From contig NC_083388.1 of NCBI RefSeq assembly GCF_031755915.1, positions 15,078,501-15,142,500 of the forward strand: a stretch of DNA of 64,000 bases, written 5' to 3'. A program made the position numbers and the translations under genes. The notes under the pieces were generated by a model. It saw only the letters and a list, made by a program, of their open reading frames with translations. It was not told where the DNA came from and searched no databases. Shown here piece by piece: positions 35,401-47,215 of this stretch (position 1 is its first letter; every line of letters starts with the position of its first letter). The DNA is from Ziziphus jujuba. Lineage: Eukaryota; Streptophyta; Magnoliopsida; Rosales; Rhamnaceae.

Positions 35401-35901
35401 AAATGAGAGAGCAATTGAATGAGAAACAGTAAATTTAAGAGAGAATCAACGAAGTTAAGGAAGTTGCATGAGAGAATATTATGAGGATGAAAAATGGTGA
35501 TAGATGAAAACTCCCTGCGATTGCTCTATTTTGGCAGTGAAAAACGGTCAGAGTTTTATAATGATTACTCTATTTTGGAGATGTAAAATAGTTGGAGTTC
35601 TAGCAATGGATTTGAGATCGGAGTTTCTGCATAGACATGGGGTGTAGGGAAGAAAGAAAAATGATATGGGAGATTATTTAAATGGAAAAATGATTTGTAA
35701 AATGATTAATCCTTTAATAAAAGGTATTTATTTCTTAAAACTTTTTTTAAAAAGGGGGCAAAATAGGAACTAGTGGGTATAGAACTCTTTTTTGGAAAAA
35801 GGGCAAAGTGGGAACTAGTGGGTAGAGAACAAAAATTATGTTAATTGAAAGGGTATTCATCGTTAAGCTCAATTTGAATGGGCAATGGGCCAAATTACCC
35901 C
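32334..35901 (-). repeat. Right arm of element B
   Basis: Inverted counterpart of the left arm along its whole length, ending ...GGGCAATGGGCCAAATTACCCC. Non-coding; includes (TA)n near 32945 and 33655 and several poly-A runs. No gene is supported. Confidence 0.75.
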
Positions 35902-38753
35902 AAATAAAACTTAAAAGAAAAAAAACAAAAAACCAAAAACATAAACATTAGGTGCCCATACCCTAAGAAAACCAAATTTGGTGACATGTTCAGTTTTTGG
36001 TGATAAGTTTGTTTTTGGCTTTTGGTTTTTTGTCTTTTCTGTTTAATTATGTGGAATTTGTTTAATTCAAATTCAATTGTTGGTTGATTAATACAATGGC
36101 CATTGTAGAGGAAAACTCATCTACAACTATTTATATATACACAGATCTATATATATGCAATATGCTCTGGACAGCAGTACAGTTAGGTCCACATTTGGTA
36201 TACATGGGAGATGACCTTATGAGGTGATGGCATATGGCAAAGGGCAAAAAAGGAAGAAAATTTGCAATTAGTAATAGCAGGTTGCTATGTTAGACAAGAA
36301 AAAAATTGCATGGGTGGGAAAATGTTTTTAGTAGGCGAGAAAAATAAGAAAATGCATTTTCTTTAATAAATCATGATTATGTAATAAGAAATCATAATAT
36401 AATATCTAATTAATGCTTAAGTGACATTAATCAATAGAAAAAAAATTGTAATAAGAATAAATAAAATATTGGAGTTATAAAGTAAAAAAAAAAAAAATTA
36501 GACTTTTACCCTTTTACAAACATGATTCCCTTTTCTTTTTTTTGACAATATTACCACTATTTGGACAGTTACATATGTAATGGATAATAAAACCAATATA
36601 TAGACATGTAATACATTTTTTCACATAATATTATTATGTTATGGACAATTACAAGTTTATGGACAAAATAATAAAATTTTTGACATGTTATCTAATTATG
36701 AATATGTTATCAATTTTTGGACCATTATTAATTTTGAAGCAATATTTACTACCATTTGGACATATTGCAAATTTTTTGAAAATGTTACCACCATATGGAC
36801 TATTTCTAATTTTGAATTGCATGAGAGTAATTATTTTAACAAAACATTTAGTTAAAGAATAAAACTAGCCTTCATGTAGCAAAAGATACATTAATAGTTA
36901 GAGAGATATAAAGAACATAACTCAGATGAGTAAATTTAAACTAAGTATAAGTGACAAACATAGTAAACAACATGCTAAAATCATGTTACTTTGATTTGCC
37001 ACTTACCTTATCCATCATATAAATGGGTCCAGAGAATATTGGAAAAGCAATAACATTGACAATAACAAAGTATAAAAATGATAAATTAGCATAAAAAAAT
37101 ACTTAGTTCTTTGGAAATTGAACTTCGTTTGATATATTCATTCATAATTAGCTCATAATCATAAACTTGATGAAAGTTAATAATTAACAGTTGCATATAT
37201 AGTATACATGGTGGCATACATCACTACCACACCAATCAGTTCATACACAAGTAGTTAGAATAAGAACATCCAATAAGGGTTCCAAATTGTCAACGTCTAG
37301 TACAGTTTACTTGGGCAAGCTACATGATTATGAGAGTCAAAGAAGAGATGATGCTTGAAAACACATATAAAATAAAAATGCTTGAAAAAACAAGTAAAAG
37401 AAAATAGATACTTGTAGATAAGAATCTAAGAATCAAGTAATCAATAAAAATTTTATTGAATTTTCTTATTGATAATAAGAGATTGGTAAATTAGATTTAA
37501 TACAAGCTATAGTGCATCTAAAGAATTATATTTGAAATTACATCTGCTTACACAAATGCCCCATGTCTTTCAAATTCATAGTTAGATTATACTATTGAAG
37601 AAATAATTCCAATATGACAGAGGTAATGTCATGATTGATGTTCATCAGCCAAAATTCCTAGTCTCCATAATTAAGGAAGGCCTAGACCTAGATCAGAAAT
37701 AGAGAAAAAAAAAATGGAAATTAAGCATAAGGAAGTACCAATTTCAATTTTATCAAAGAAACAGAGAAACATTCAAGAACCAAAAGCAAAAGTGAAATTC
37801 AATTACCACTAATCATAAGCCAAGCTGCAAAAAGGTGGAAATACATTTAATCAGAACAAAACAAAACAAATATATATATATATATATATATAATTCAAAA
37901 GATGAACCATAAATTAAACTCTAAGCTGAGGGGAAAGTTTTTCTAACACCTTGATGAAGCAAATTGTTAATCATCTTGAATGGAAATTTAAACTCAAATA
38001 TAGTACCTGCTCTACATAGAAATGAAAGTTTTCCTTCTAGGGACCTCCAGTATTTGTAGTAGAGGAATTGCTCATGCTAAGAAATCCTCTATGAGGAAAG
38101 ACTTTACTTTTTGTGCTTTTGACCATATTACAATTAAATCAATATCTGCAATTTGGTCAATAATCTAATGCGCAAAGAAACTCACAAAAAGTGCAACATT
38201 TCAATCAAAAATTTGATATTCCATTTATGAAATAGTGTTTATAACAAGATTTCCAATGCCAAAATAGACACTCAAAATATTCCCTTAAGAATCAAGCCAG
38301 TTTCACCTTTACAGTAACCTTCTTCCAACCTTTTAAGCAAAAGCCCAAATATTATCTCCTCCAGTACAAGCTTCCCTTCATTCACTAATCTAAATTTACC
38401 CAAAAAAAAATTAAAAAGAAAAAAACATACACACAAAAAAAGATCAAAAACCTAATAAATCATTCTCATGAAAACCATGATCATTAATTTCTTCCCCCAT
38501 TTTTTCCATTTACTTTTTTTTTTTAAACACAATAATTGGATTTCCAAAGAAATACAATAAAGACCAATAAAAATCCAAGAATGAAAAGAAACAAAAAATT
38601 GAAAAATCTACCTATTTGTAAACAAAAAAAGGCAATAGCTAACCACTTTGTCTGACAACCACCACTGGAATGTTCTTCACCACCACCACCAACCATTCCT
38701 CGACATGAGCCTAATCATCTCATCCCTCTCTACGAGCTCTCTCTCTTGGTGGA
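35902..38753. other. AT-rich spacer, no gene
   Basis: Holds a degenerate repeat at about 36540-36830 built on TTTGGACAATTAC and GACAATGTTACCACCA phrases, a (TA)n run near 37870 and several A-runs. The last 120 bp before the MULE (about 38640-38753) are less AT-rich. No coding sequence can be defended. Confidence 0.55.
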
Positions 38754-38762
38754 GGATCCAAA
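38754..38762. other. Left copy of the decayed 9 bp MULE target duplication
   Basis: GGATCCAAA just outside the left TIR; the right copy at 49121-49129 is TTATCCAAA (7 of 9 match). Confidence 0.6.
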
Positions 38763-38880
38763 GGGTTTTTTTTTTTTAAAATAGCCACTTGCCCGGTCAA
38801 AAGTTGAAAAATAGCAACCAAAAAAAAAAAAAAAAAAAAACTAGCCAACTGTGGACAAAATACCCTTGACTAAATTGAAA
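38763..38880 (+). repeat. Left TIR of the MULE
   Basis: Matches 49005-49120 inverted, with poly-T/poly-A length differences. The best-conserved block is GGTCAAAAGTTGAAAAATAG. Confidence 0.85.
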
Positions 38881-39442
38881 ATTACCAAACATGCCTCTCT
38901 CTTTTCCTTTTTCCTCCTTTCTCAAAGAAACACCACTTCACCTAAAAAAAAAAATCATCATTCAAGCTTGTTCTCCTTCTCACTCTCTTTTTCTTGTATT
39001 TTCTCAGTTTTGAAGCTAAACTGAGGTAAATTTTTCTCCTTTTCTTTCTCTTAAATTCTACATCGAAAATGTTAAATGAATTTGTATCTTTTAAGATTTT
39101 TGTAATATGGGTATGTAATAATTAGTTTATGAGCTGTTATATTTGAATTAGGGGTACTTAGGTTACATATGGTGTGAAAATGGGGGGAAAATTTTGTAGA
39201 TCTAAAAAATTGTGAAAACCAATAAAAGCCTAGGAAAATTGGCGAAAAAGATGGACTTCCCCCATTTTTTGCTAGTTTGTCAATTTTTACTAATTTCTAC
39301 CAGTAGAAAAATGTTATATTTAGCGGAAAAAAAAAAAGAAAAGCGATTTTTTTTATACGGTTAATATGTTTGTTTAGTATTATTCATATTTTTATAAATT
39401 CACTAATTTAGTTTAACGTTATTCATTTAATTTTGTAGTGAA
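38881..39442 (+). promoter_or_regulatory. MULE leader and likely transposase promoter
   Basis: About 560 bp between the left TIR and the first transposase codon. The CT-rich stretch 38890-39050 and an acceptor-like TTTTGTAG at 39436 suggest an untranslated leader with an intron ending just before the ATG at 39443. No separate gene. Confidence 0.35.
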
Positions 39443-42400
39443 ATGGAAGATGATGATATTGTAATTGCGATTTTATACGATAGATCATTGGTGCAAAATG
39501 TGGTGGTCATTGGGAGTATCAAAATGGTAAAAATATAATGGTTTTCGTCGACAAAAGTTGCACAAAATCAAAGTTAGAGGATGAAATTTTCAATTCTATT
39601 GAGATAGACCAAAATAAATATTTGCTACAGCTAAAATGGATATATGGATGATGTACAGAAAAGTTGGATCCTATAGAAATACACAATGATAGGGATGTGA
39701 AATGCTTTCTTCAATAAGTGAGGAATGGAGAGATAACAATGATGCGACCTCCATTGTATGTTGAAGTAATTTCAAAAGTTGAACAAGTATCTAAAAAAGT
39801 TCATGAAACAGCCTTTGCTTTGGATAGTGGGAGTAATCATCTATCTTTTGCTCATCCTCCAATTGGTGTTCACCTACCACAAGTTCCCAAATCTGAACTT
39901 ATTAAGGCTACATTTTATGACATTTTATTTCAGAAAACTCAATTTAGAGATCAAGTTGATGTCCGTAGATCTTGTACATCATTTAACATCCATGAACCAG
40001 TTGATGTTGGAGGTGACTCTGCTGAATGATTTCCTAACCAAGAGGAGTATGATCAGTTGCATAATATTAGTAATTATGAAATTTGCAATGCAGCAGGCAA
40101 GGAAGAAAAAGTCGATGATGTTATCAAAATTTCGATGACATTATCGGGTATCGGTGAGCATCGACACCGATAGAGGGAGAAAGAAATATATGTCTGAGGT
40201 ATCACCAAAATGTCACTGTTGCCGCAAAATTTTGACATTGTCGACTAAAATCAATGGAAATCAGATGAAAATTTCGGTTGCTGATGGAAATCTCGGTTTT
40301 CTCTCTTTCTCATCTCTTTCGTTGTTTCTCTTTCCCAAACCTATCTTGGCTTTCTCTCTTTCTCATCTCTTTTGTTGTTTCTTTTACCCAAATTCACCTT
40401 AAAGCTTTTGCTCTGAGGATTCGCAGGACAAAAAAAATCAAGATTTTTCAGATTCAGACTATGACAATTAATTATCAGAGAGAGAAAAAAGGGCCTCAAC
40501 TAAGATTGAGAAACAGAGAAATGCTAGCAGTGCTTGCCCCATTCACTTACCCATTTCTTCATCTACCATATGTCTTTTAACTTTTCCAAAACAGATTTAC
40601 ATAAAAAGATTGCCCACTGATTTTGCAGCCTATTACTATATTGCCATTAAATCAATTTCAATACAAAAAGCTTCTTTCACTTTTCTTTTCCTTTTCTATT
40701 TTTTTGTTTCACATATATTTCTTAATATAATGCCTTCAATTTAATTACAAAACTGACATTTATTTTCTATCTTTAACTAAAGCAAAATAAATGTTTTAAT
40801 ATCATAAAAACTTCTATTTCACATTTTTTTGCAACTAAGCCATTTTTGTGTATTTGACTAACTAAAACTATAATAAATTTATATAATATACTTACAAAAC
40901 TAATAATATTCAAAGACTAAAATAATCAATAAAATATGATAAATCAATAAATATGTATTCTATTTCCTTTTAAGTTAGAATCTTCCAATTTTTTTATTTA
41001 TTTAGGTTTCCCCTTATTTTCCATTCCTACAATACTTTTATTTTTTATTATTATTATTAAATTATATTATGTTGGTAAATCTATTAACAATTTATATTTT
41101 TTATTTTAATTAGAAATAAATAAACAATTATTTGTGAAGCACCAATGAGTTCTTTTTGGTATTGATGATGTATTATGAATTGTATTTGAAAATTTCATAT
41201 ATCTTAGTATTATTTATTAAATTTTCAACATTTTGGTGCTAACAAACACTGTATTTTCTTTAGTTAGAATAATTTTTAATATTTATGGACAATTTTATTA
41301 TCCTTGTAATCTAATTATTATATTTTTTATTACAATTTCCGTAATTTTATCGACATTTCCATCCATATTTCTATAAAATCATACCTTCAATATTTTCATC
41401 GATACTGATATTTTCATCACTGACAGTAGTGGATAATGTTAGTATTCAATCGGATGACATTGATCATAATGATATAGATTTTGAATATGAGTTGTCCGAA
41501 AATAATAATGATATACATCCCGAAATGAACAATGAAGGAGTCGATGCTGTTAAGGTTCATCATGCTCCAAGTGACCATTTTTCATCAAGCAAAAGTGGTT
41601 GTATGGCTATAGTTTCATCAAAGTTCACAGGCTACGAGAGCATTGTAGTTGGACAAATATTTCACAACAAACGTGAGTTACAAAATAAATTGAGTATTTA
41701 TTGCATGCGTGAAAATAAAGAGTTTAAGATGATACGATTAACTATATAACTATATGAGGTTGTGTTTTTGGAAAATACTTGTAAATGGAAACTATGTGCG
41801 ACCAAATTAAAAAATGAGGAAATATTTGTTGTCACAATTTTTGATAACATACACAGCTACTCATTAAATATCGTGCATCTAGAACTCAAGCAGGTAAGTA
41901 GTTGGGTTATCGGGCAATATATCAAATCTAAATATGAAGGGATTGTATGTGTTTACAAAACCAAAAAAATTCAGCATGACTTTCTGCAAAAAAACTGGGT
42001 GAAGATAAGTTATAATAAAGCATGATGAGGTAGAGAATATGCATTTAACAGTGTTAAGGGATCTCCAGAGGAGAATTTTGCTAAATTGCCTACCTACTGT
42101 TATGAGTTAGTGTCAAAGAATCTTGAAACTCTGACCCATATCAAAACATATGATAATAACCATTTTGTATATTTCTTTATGGCAATTGAAGCATGCATTA
42201 GGGGATTTATATCCCACATAAGACCAATGTTGGTTGTTGATACGATTACTTTGAAAGGAAAATACAAAGAATACATGTATATTGCAGTGGGCATGGATGG
42301 CAATAAGCAAATATATCCTTTGTCTTTCAGCATTGGAGATGGAAAGAATGAGCAAGCATATACATGGTTTTTCCAAAACCTCAAGGATGCTATTGGAGAT

Positions 42401-43360
42401 TTTTCGGATTTGGTGTTTGTGAGAGATAGACACTCAACTATTGAAAAGGCAATACACAAAATTTTTCCTAATGCATACCATGGCCTGTGCATATACCACA
42501 TAAGCAGAAATATTAAGGCTAATGGACATGCGAAAGAAGATGATACGATAATACAATGTTTCATGCTTACAGGTAACGCATATTTGGTTGAAGATTTTGA
42601 GTTTTATATGGGGCTAATAGAGGCAAAAGACAGTAGGGCTACCCAGTACATCCGAGCATGTGACCTTACAAGATGGGCATGTTCTCCCTCTCCATGTAAA
42701 AGATACACTATCATGACCACCAATATTGAAGAAAGCTCAAATGGTATTTTGCTAGATGCTAGAGAGATGCTAATAGTAACATTGATTAAGCACATACGGG
42801 ATCTACTGCAAAGGTGGTTTTATGAAAAACGAACTACATATGCAAAATTGACAAAGCCTGTGACTAACCATATGGAAGAGCAACTCAAACTCCGCAATTT
42901 GGAGTCTATCGGGCTGCATGTGAAGGCCGTGAATATGTATGAGTTTCTTGTAGAATGTGGGAGTTTAAAGGGCACAGTTAACCTCCAATAAAATATATGC
43001 TCATGGAAAGTCTTCGATCTTGATCAATATCCTTGTGATCATAGTATTGTTGCTTGCAAAGAATATAAAATTACTCCTTATGTCATATGTTCTCAATACT
43101 ACATTGCGGATGCATATCGGGCAGCTTATATTGAGTCCATTTACCTTATTTTAGATGAAAAACAACAACATGCTCCGGATGATGTGTCAAATTGTATTGC
43201 TCTTCCATAGAGATGGACGCATAGGCGAGTGGGTAGGCCAATGATGTAACACATACCATCTCAAGGTGAAGATGTTATTGGACATAAATGTAGTCGATGC
43301 AGTAATGTTGGACATTATAGGCAGAGATGTACGAATCCATTGTCTTATGCTTCGAAGTAG
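39443..43360 (+). pseudogene. MULE transposase (MURA-like), broken and interrupted
   Basis: Reads from ATG 39443 to TAG 43358-43360, with 40111-41424 foreign. In order: an N-terminal MULE domain (HWEYQNGKN, MVFVDKSCTKSKLEDEI, ending near 40100); a MuDR DNA-binding region (41560-42070; CKWKLCATKL, SSWVIGQYIKSKYEG, WVKISYNKA); the catalytic core in a 301-codon frame (42086-42991; LVVDTITLKGKY with the first Asp, FVRDRHSTIEKA with the second, CIYHISRNIK with the C-x2-H). Then come a SWIM zinc finger (CSWKVFDLDQYPCDHSIVAC, about 43000-43060) and a CCHC knuckle (CSRCSNVGHYRQRC, about 43290). Stops at 39650, 39718, 42989, 43209 and 43247, among others, preclude function. Confidence 0.92.
40111..41424. 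mobile_element. 1.3 kb insertion splitting the MULE transposase
   Basis: The transposase N-terminal region stops at about 40110 and resumes at about 41425. The insert starts GTCGATGATGTTATC and ends ...GATATTTTCATCACTGAC; reverse-complemented, the right end gives GTCAGTGATGAAAATATC, a loose inverted match. Its subterminal GATATTTTCATCG and ATTTCCATCC phrases recall the hAT element at 12365. It includes a 52 bp direct duplication at about 40298-40400 (CTCTCTTTCTCATCTCTTT). No target duplication is clear, so the family is uncertain. Confidence 0.6.
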
Positions 43361-43998
43361 GGATTTTTAATTTAGCGTATTATAGTTATGTATTTTAATT
43401 TATGTCTTTTAACAAATTATTTTGTATCATGGATATATATATATTCTACTAGATGGTAATGCTTTTTTATGTTATGATAATGGAGTAGTACATATTTAGA
43501 AATTTTAGTTTAATAAATTCGAAATTAAAAGAGACATTGTGGAAAAACTACAAAAAAAAGTAATTTTGGTCGTAAAGGAAACTGATTACAATAGATTTTT
43601 TGGAATGTTCAAATGATTTTGAAAATAAAAATAAAATGTATCAATTTTCTTTTTTTTTTTTTTTTTTTTTTTTTGGTTTGACGAAGAAGAAGAAGAAAAA
43701 GAATTTATCAAAAGTTACAAGCATACATACTGATTAATAACACATTGAACACACTATAATAGTAGATGTTAAATGTTAAAAGTTTAAATGGTTATATAAT
43801 ATTAAGGTAGATGGAAGCCTTCACAGCTATGCAAAGCATCATATTCTTATCTTTCTTTATTTTTTTTTATATTTATTTACTTATCCATTTGGATTAACCT
43901 TTAATTGGTTAGTGATTTTAAAAGTCAAGATATTATTTATTAAATTCATCTTCATGTTAATGGTTCATTTTCATCATATATTTATAATGATAATTGAA

Positions 43999-44034
<36 letters not shown>

Positions 44035-44502
44035 GCTTTCATTTATTGAGTTCATAACATATTTTATCTCCACTCTCATTTTTATTTTTTTATTTTTTTT
44101 GCCCTAATATTAATTTATTCAGCTATTGGAAAATGATTTTCTAACTGGAGGAAATTGGTTTCCGACAAGAGTAAATATTTTCCAACGGGAGGAAATTTTT
44201 GCTGACAAGAGGAAAATTTTCCCAGAAGCTAGACCTAAGGGGTTTGTGCATGAATGAATTCTTTGTGCATGAATGAATTCTTATAAAAATGTCACATTTT
44301 CTAGAAAGTAAATTAGTTATCTTTACATCAAAAGTCATCATTATCTTTATTAAATGAACATCAAAATCCATCATTATCTCTACATTCAAAAGGCTAATAG
44401 AAGAAAAAAGATGCATCTATAAACATGATAAAGTAACAAAAACAAAGCAGTAAAAAAGATATCATATTGTTCATTAATCCACCACCCAACTCATATGCTT
44501 AG
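43361..44502. other. Region between the convergent transposase and Ulp1 fragments
   Basis: AT-rich with a 24-base T-run near 43650, (TA)n at about 44000-44030 and a 19 bp tandem duplication (TTTGTGCATGAATGAATTC) at about 44245-44282. The sequence at 44120-44225 repeats GGAGGAAAT and ACAAGAGGAAA phrases. No gene. Confidence 0.6.
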
Positions 44503-44629
44503 TTACTTGTTGTAAGCCTCATGAGCATACTTCCTTCTAAAGAACACTATGTCGTCTTGTGTGAAATTCAATGGTAATCTAGTATGTAAAAACTTCATGC
44601 ACTTGAGCACAAAAATGCCAAAGTCATCA
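44503..44629 (-). pseudogene. C-terminal exon of a Ulp1-like (C48) cysteine protease
   Basis: An acceptor TTTTACAG precedes 44629 and the frame ends in TAA at 44503-44505. The peptide begins DDFGIFVLKCMKFLHTRL, continues NFTQDDIVFFRRKYAHEAYNK and matches the end of Ulp1-like proteases. That end carries the catalytic Cys in a D-C-G-[IV]-F motif. Here the Cys position is Phe, so this copy is catalytically dead even if expressed. Such genes travel in large plant MULEs on the strand opposite the transposase, as seen here. I could not trace the upstream exons with the His and Asp. Confidence 0.7.
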
Positions 44630-46907
44630 CTGTAAAATATTTATTATTACAACAAAACAATAACATAATTACAACCATATTCAATAGTTAAAATTTATTC
44701 AACAAAGATAACAAATATTTATTTATATATGACATTGCTTCACAAAAATAATCTATGGTTCTAACAGTTCTTAAATATTATGGTTCACATTCAAATCTCC
44801 TATTCAATTCCACAAAAAAAAGCAGCTTCCTACAAGATATAATTTCACATTCTAATAACATAATATCATAAGCATGGCTCATGATGATAAAAGTTCAAAA
44901 TTGAGCAATTTACAAAGAGATGAGTCACATTCTAAAATAATGCATTATGAAAATTATCAACAAACTCATAATCCATACATTGTAGCACAAATAAAGGTTC
45001 AACGATAAATTCTTTACATGAATGCAGCATCAACTTGCATAAATATTAGCTATTTTGTTTAGAGAAATAACTTACATTAATGGAGCACAAATCACCACCA
45101 ATGCTTCTCTATCTCTCTATCTTTCTCTCTTTCTCCATTTGTGTGTGTGTGTGTATGTGAAATCCTTATTTTTGCAATTTTCTCTGTATCCACTTATAAC
45201 TCTACGAACTCTAATTTACTACTTCATTTTTCTATTCGGTTCCTCATTTGCTCCTCCAATGCTGGAAAAACCAAATTAACATTATTAACAAAATTTAATT
45301 ATTTATATTGATGCAATTATTGTCACCTACATGAGGAGAAAATAATAGTAGCAACACATAAGAATATTTCATAGCAAAGCATGTCATATGTAATACAGAA
45401 CAAATCAATTTGACAAAGTTCTCAGTCGTTTTTAAAACTCTAATCTACCAGAGCCTTTTTTAGTGAATATATCAATCCCTAGAAAAGACAATAATCAGAA
45501 AATAACAAACAGTTTTTTAAATATATCATTAGAAGGTCAACAGTCAATCAAAAGCATACTCAGTAATATGAAGGCTTTGACACTATTACTAATTTTCTAG
45601 AAAATGTGATTTGCATCAAGATTTATTAGAAAATACCATTAATGTTCATATTTCATCAGATCAATGAAGATACATAATGAAAACCAAGAATCAAATGAAC
45701 AACTTACTTAAACTCTACTAGTCCATATGTCCAAATACCAAATTAAAGAGATTAGTTTGTATATGTTTTACTTACAGCTTAACATTGAACCATAGAATCT
45801 GGACATATGACTAATTAAGTTAGATTATTCTTACAGGCCTTATATTGCTTCCTTTGCATCCTCCAAGAGATAAACCTAGGCAAAGAATCTTTTAGCTAAA
45901 AAAAAAAATTATGAAAGAAAGAAAAGAAGCAGCCAAAGACACCTGATTCGATCTTCAATCCAAATATTTTGTTTAATTGCAAGAAAACCAAAAACATATT
46001 AAATTAAGATATATGCTTGGCAAGAAAATATTAGATTCTGCTTGCTACCTAGATTCAATAATCTTAATCTCTCCAATGATATTAAAGTTTTCAAAGAAAA
46101 ATATGAGGGGTCATGACAAAAACCAAAAAAAAAAAAAAAGATCAAGGCTTTCACATATTGGATTGATAGAAAAGTCCAAATTAGTATATGCATTTTGAAC
46201 CAATTAAAATTTTCAAAAAGAAAAGAAAAAAAAGAAAAAAGTTTCTATCAAACATACAAAGAATTTATGATTTTTTCTCTTGCTCCATAATTATAGTTTT
46301 GTCTCTTGTTCTATAAATAAAAGTATAAACTTGTAGAGGTAATTAATATCAATAGTCAATTACTATCTTAACCTATCCTAATTACCCACTCAACTAACTA
46401 GAAATTTCAGTCATAGGAACCAGTATTATGAACAAGACCTATTTATCGCCACCAAGAGGTATCCAACACTTGCTCATGTTCCAACTTACCATCATGCTGA
46501 TATGAAATCATTATAAAATCTCTCCTAAAAGATAATGAAATATAACTTCAACGAACGTAAAAGAAATATTACAAGAATTTATGTTCTCTCTTCAAAACAA
46601 AGATGAGACATAGCAATTAGAATTGCACAGGTACACAGGTAATATAAGTTTTTCCAACCTCCATAACATAATAGCCAAAGTAAAGCATAGCCAAGACGAC
46701 AAACTCCAAACCAGGTTGTTTCTTTCTATGTTCACTACTTCATATTCATGATGTTTAAATCAAAAAAAAATATGTTATACTATCCAAATGGTAGAACTAC
46801 AATCAATATTCCCACATTTCCTAAAAATAAATTCCAATCGAAATTCTAACAAATTGTAAATGGAACAAACAAATTCTCAACAAAAAAAAAAAAAAAATCC
46901 TAATTAC
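44630..46907. other. MULE interior, possible intron or upstream part of the Ulp1-like gene; no exon resolved
   Basis: AT-rich, with (TC)n/(GT)n near 45105-45160 and A-runs near 45900 and 46125. Short open frames on both strands are not convincing. If the Ulp1-like gene was once complete its other exons should be here on the - strand, but I cannot define them. Confidence 0.4.
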
Positions 46908-47215
46908 CTTCCAAATAATTGTATCACTACACTCCTTTGCCGGACTTTAGCTTTCTCTACATCAATAATAGACTCCACCAACCTAACAGCATTCTCGAAC
47001 TTCCCCTCAATATTTACAACAACATAATCAAAGTTTCTAACATGCTGCACTCCTCTCTAGCCATTGCAATCCTCAAAAGAAAAGCTCCTTTAGTCTATGT
47101 CTTCCTGTCAATCAACCTCTCAACAAGCTTAGCTTCACTCTCTGCAATCAAAAAGATAAAAACCGCAAAGTTCCCAAGTATCCTCCTCAATGTTTTAGGA
47201 CCTTGAATATCAACT
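46908..47215 (-). pseudogene. Captured guanylate kinase exon (GK-3/V2 organellar type)
   Basis: An acceptor (CCAACTTAG) precedes 47215 and a donor-like GTAATT follows 46908. In the - strand frame the exon starts [19 protein letters not shown], then [16 protein letters not shown]. After a frame change it reads [27 protein letters not shown] and [11 protein letters not shown]. These are the C-terminal landmarks of plant organellar guanylate kinase (the VDIQG loop, the lid-following helix, and the final VESIID helix), which phosphorylates GMP to GDP. An in-frame TAG at 47095-47097 and a single-base frameshift near 47045-47055 kill it. The N-terminal P-loop exons were not found, so this is a fragment. 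Confidence 0.85.

Larger units (their letters stand above)
20919..35901. mobile_element. Element B: giant palindromic foldback element, split by a Ty3/gypsy insertion
   Basis: Ends are inverted copies of one terminus: left GGGGGAAATTGCCCCATTGCCC; right reverse-complemented GGGGTAATTTGGCCCATTGCCC. Unlike ordinary TIRs, the inverted similarity continues to the middle. Left arm 20919-23142 plus 31119 to about 32313 mirrors right arm about 32334-35901. For example, the segment around 22250-22320 pairs with about 34480-34560 at roughly 90% by eye, and about 31200-31320 pairs with 33430-33590. Without the retrotransposon it is about 7.0 kb. No transposase is recognisable. Assignment to foldback/Mutator-like elements is by architecture only. 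No target duplication is seen. Confidence 0.75.

Noticed and set aside
42100..42564. 154-codon - strand frame
   Set aside because: Antisense shadow of the MULE transposase core, which has clear catalytic motifs on the + strand.
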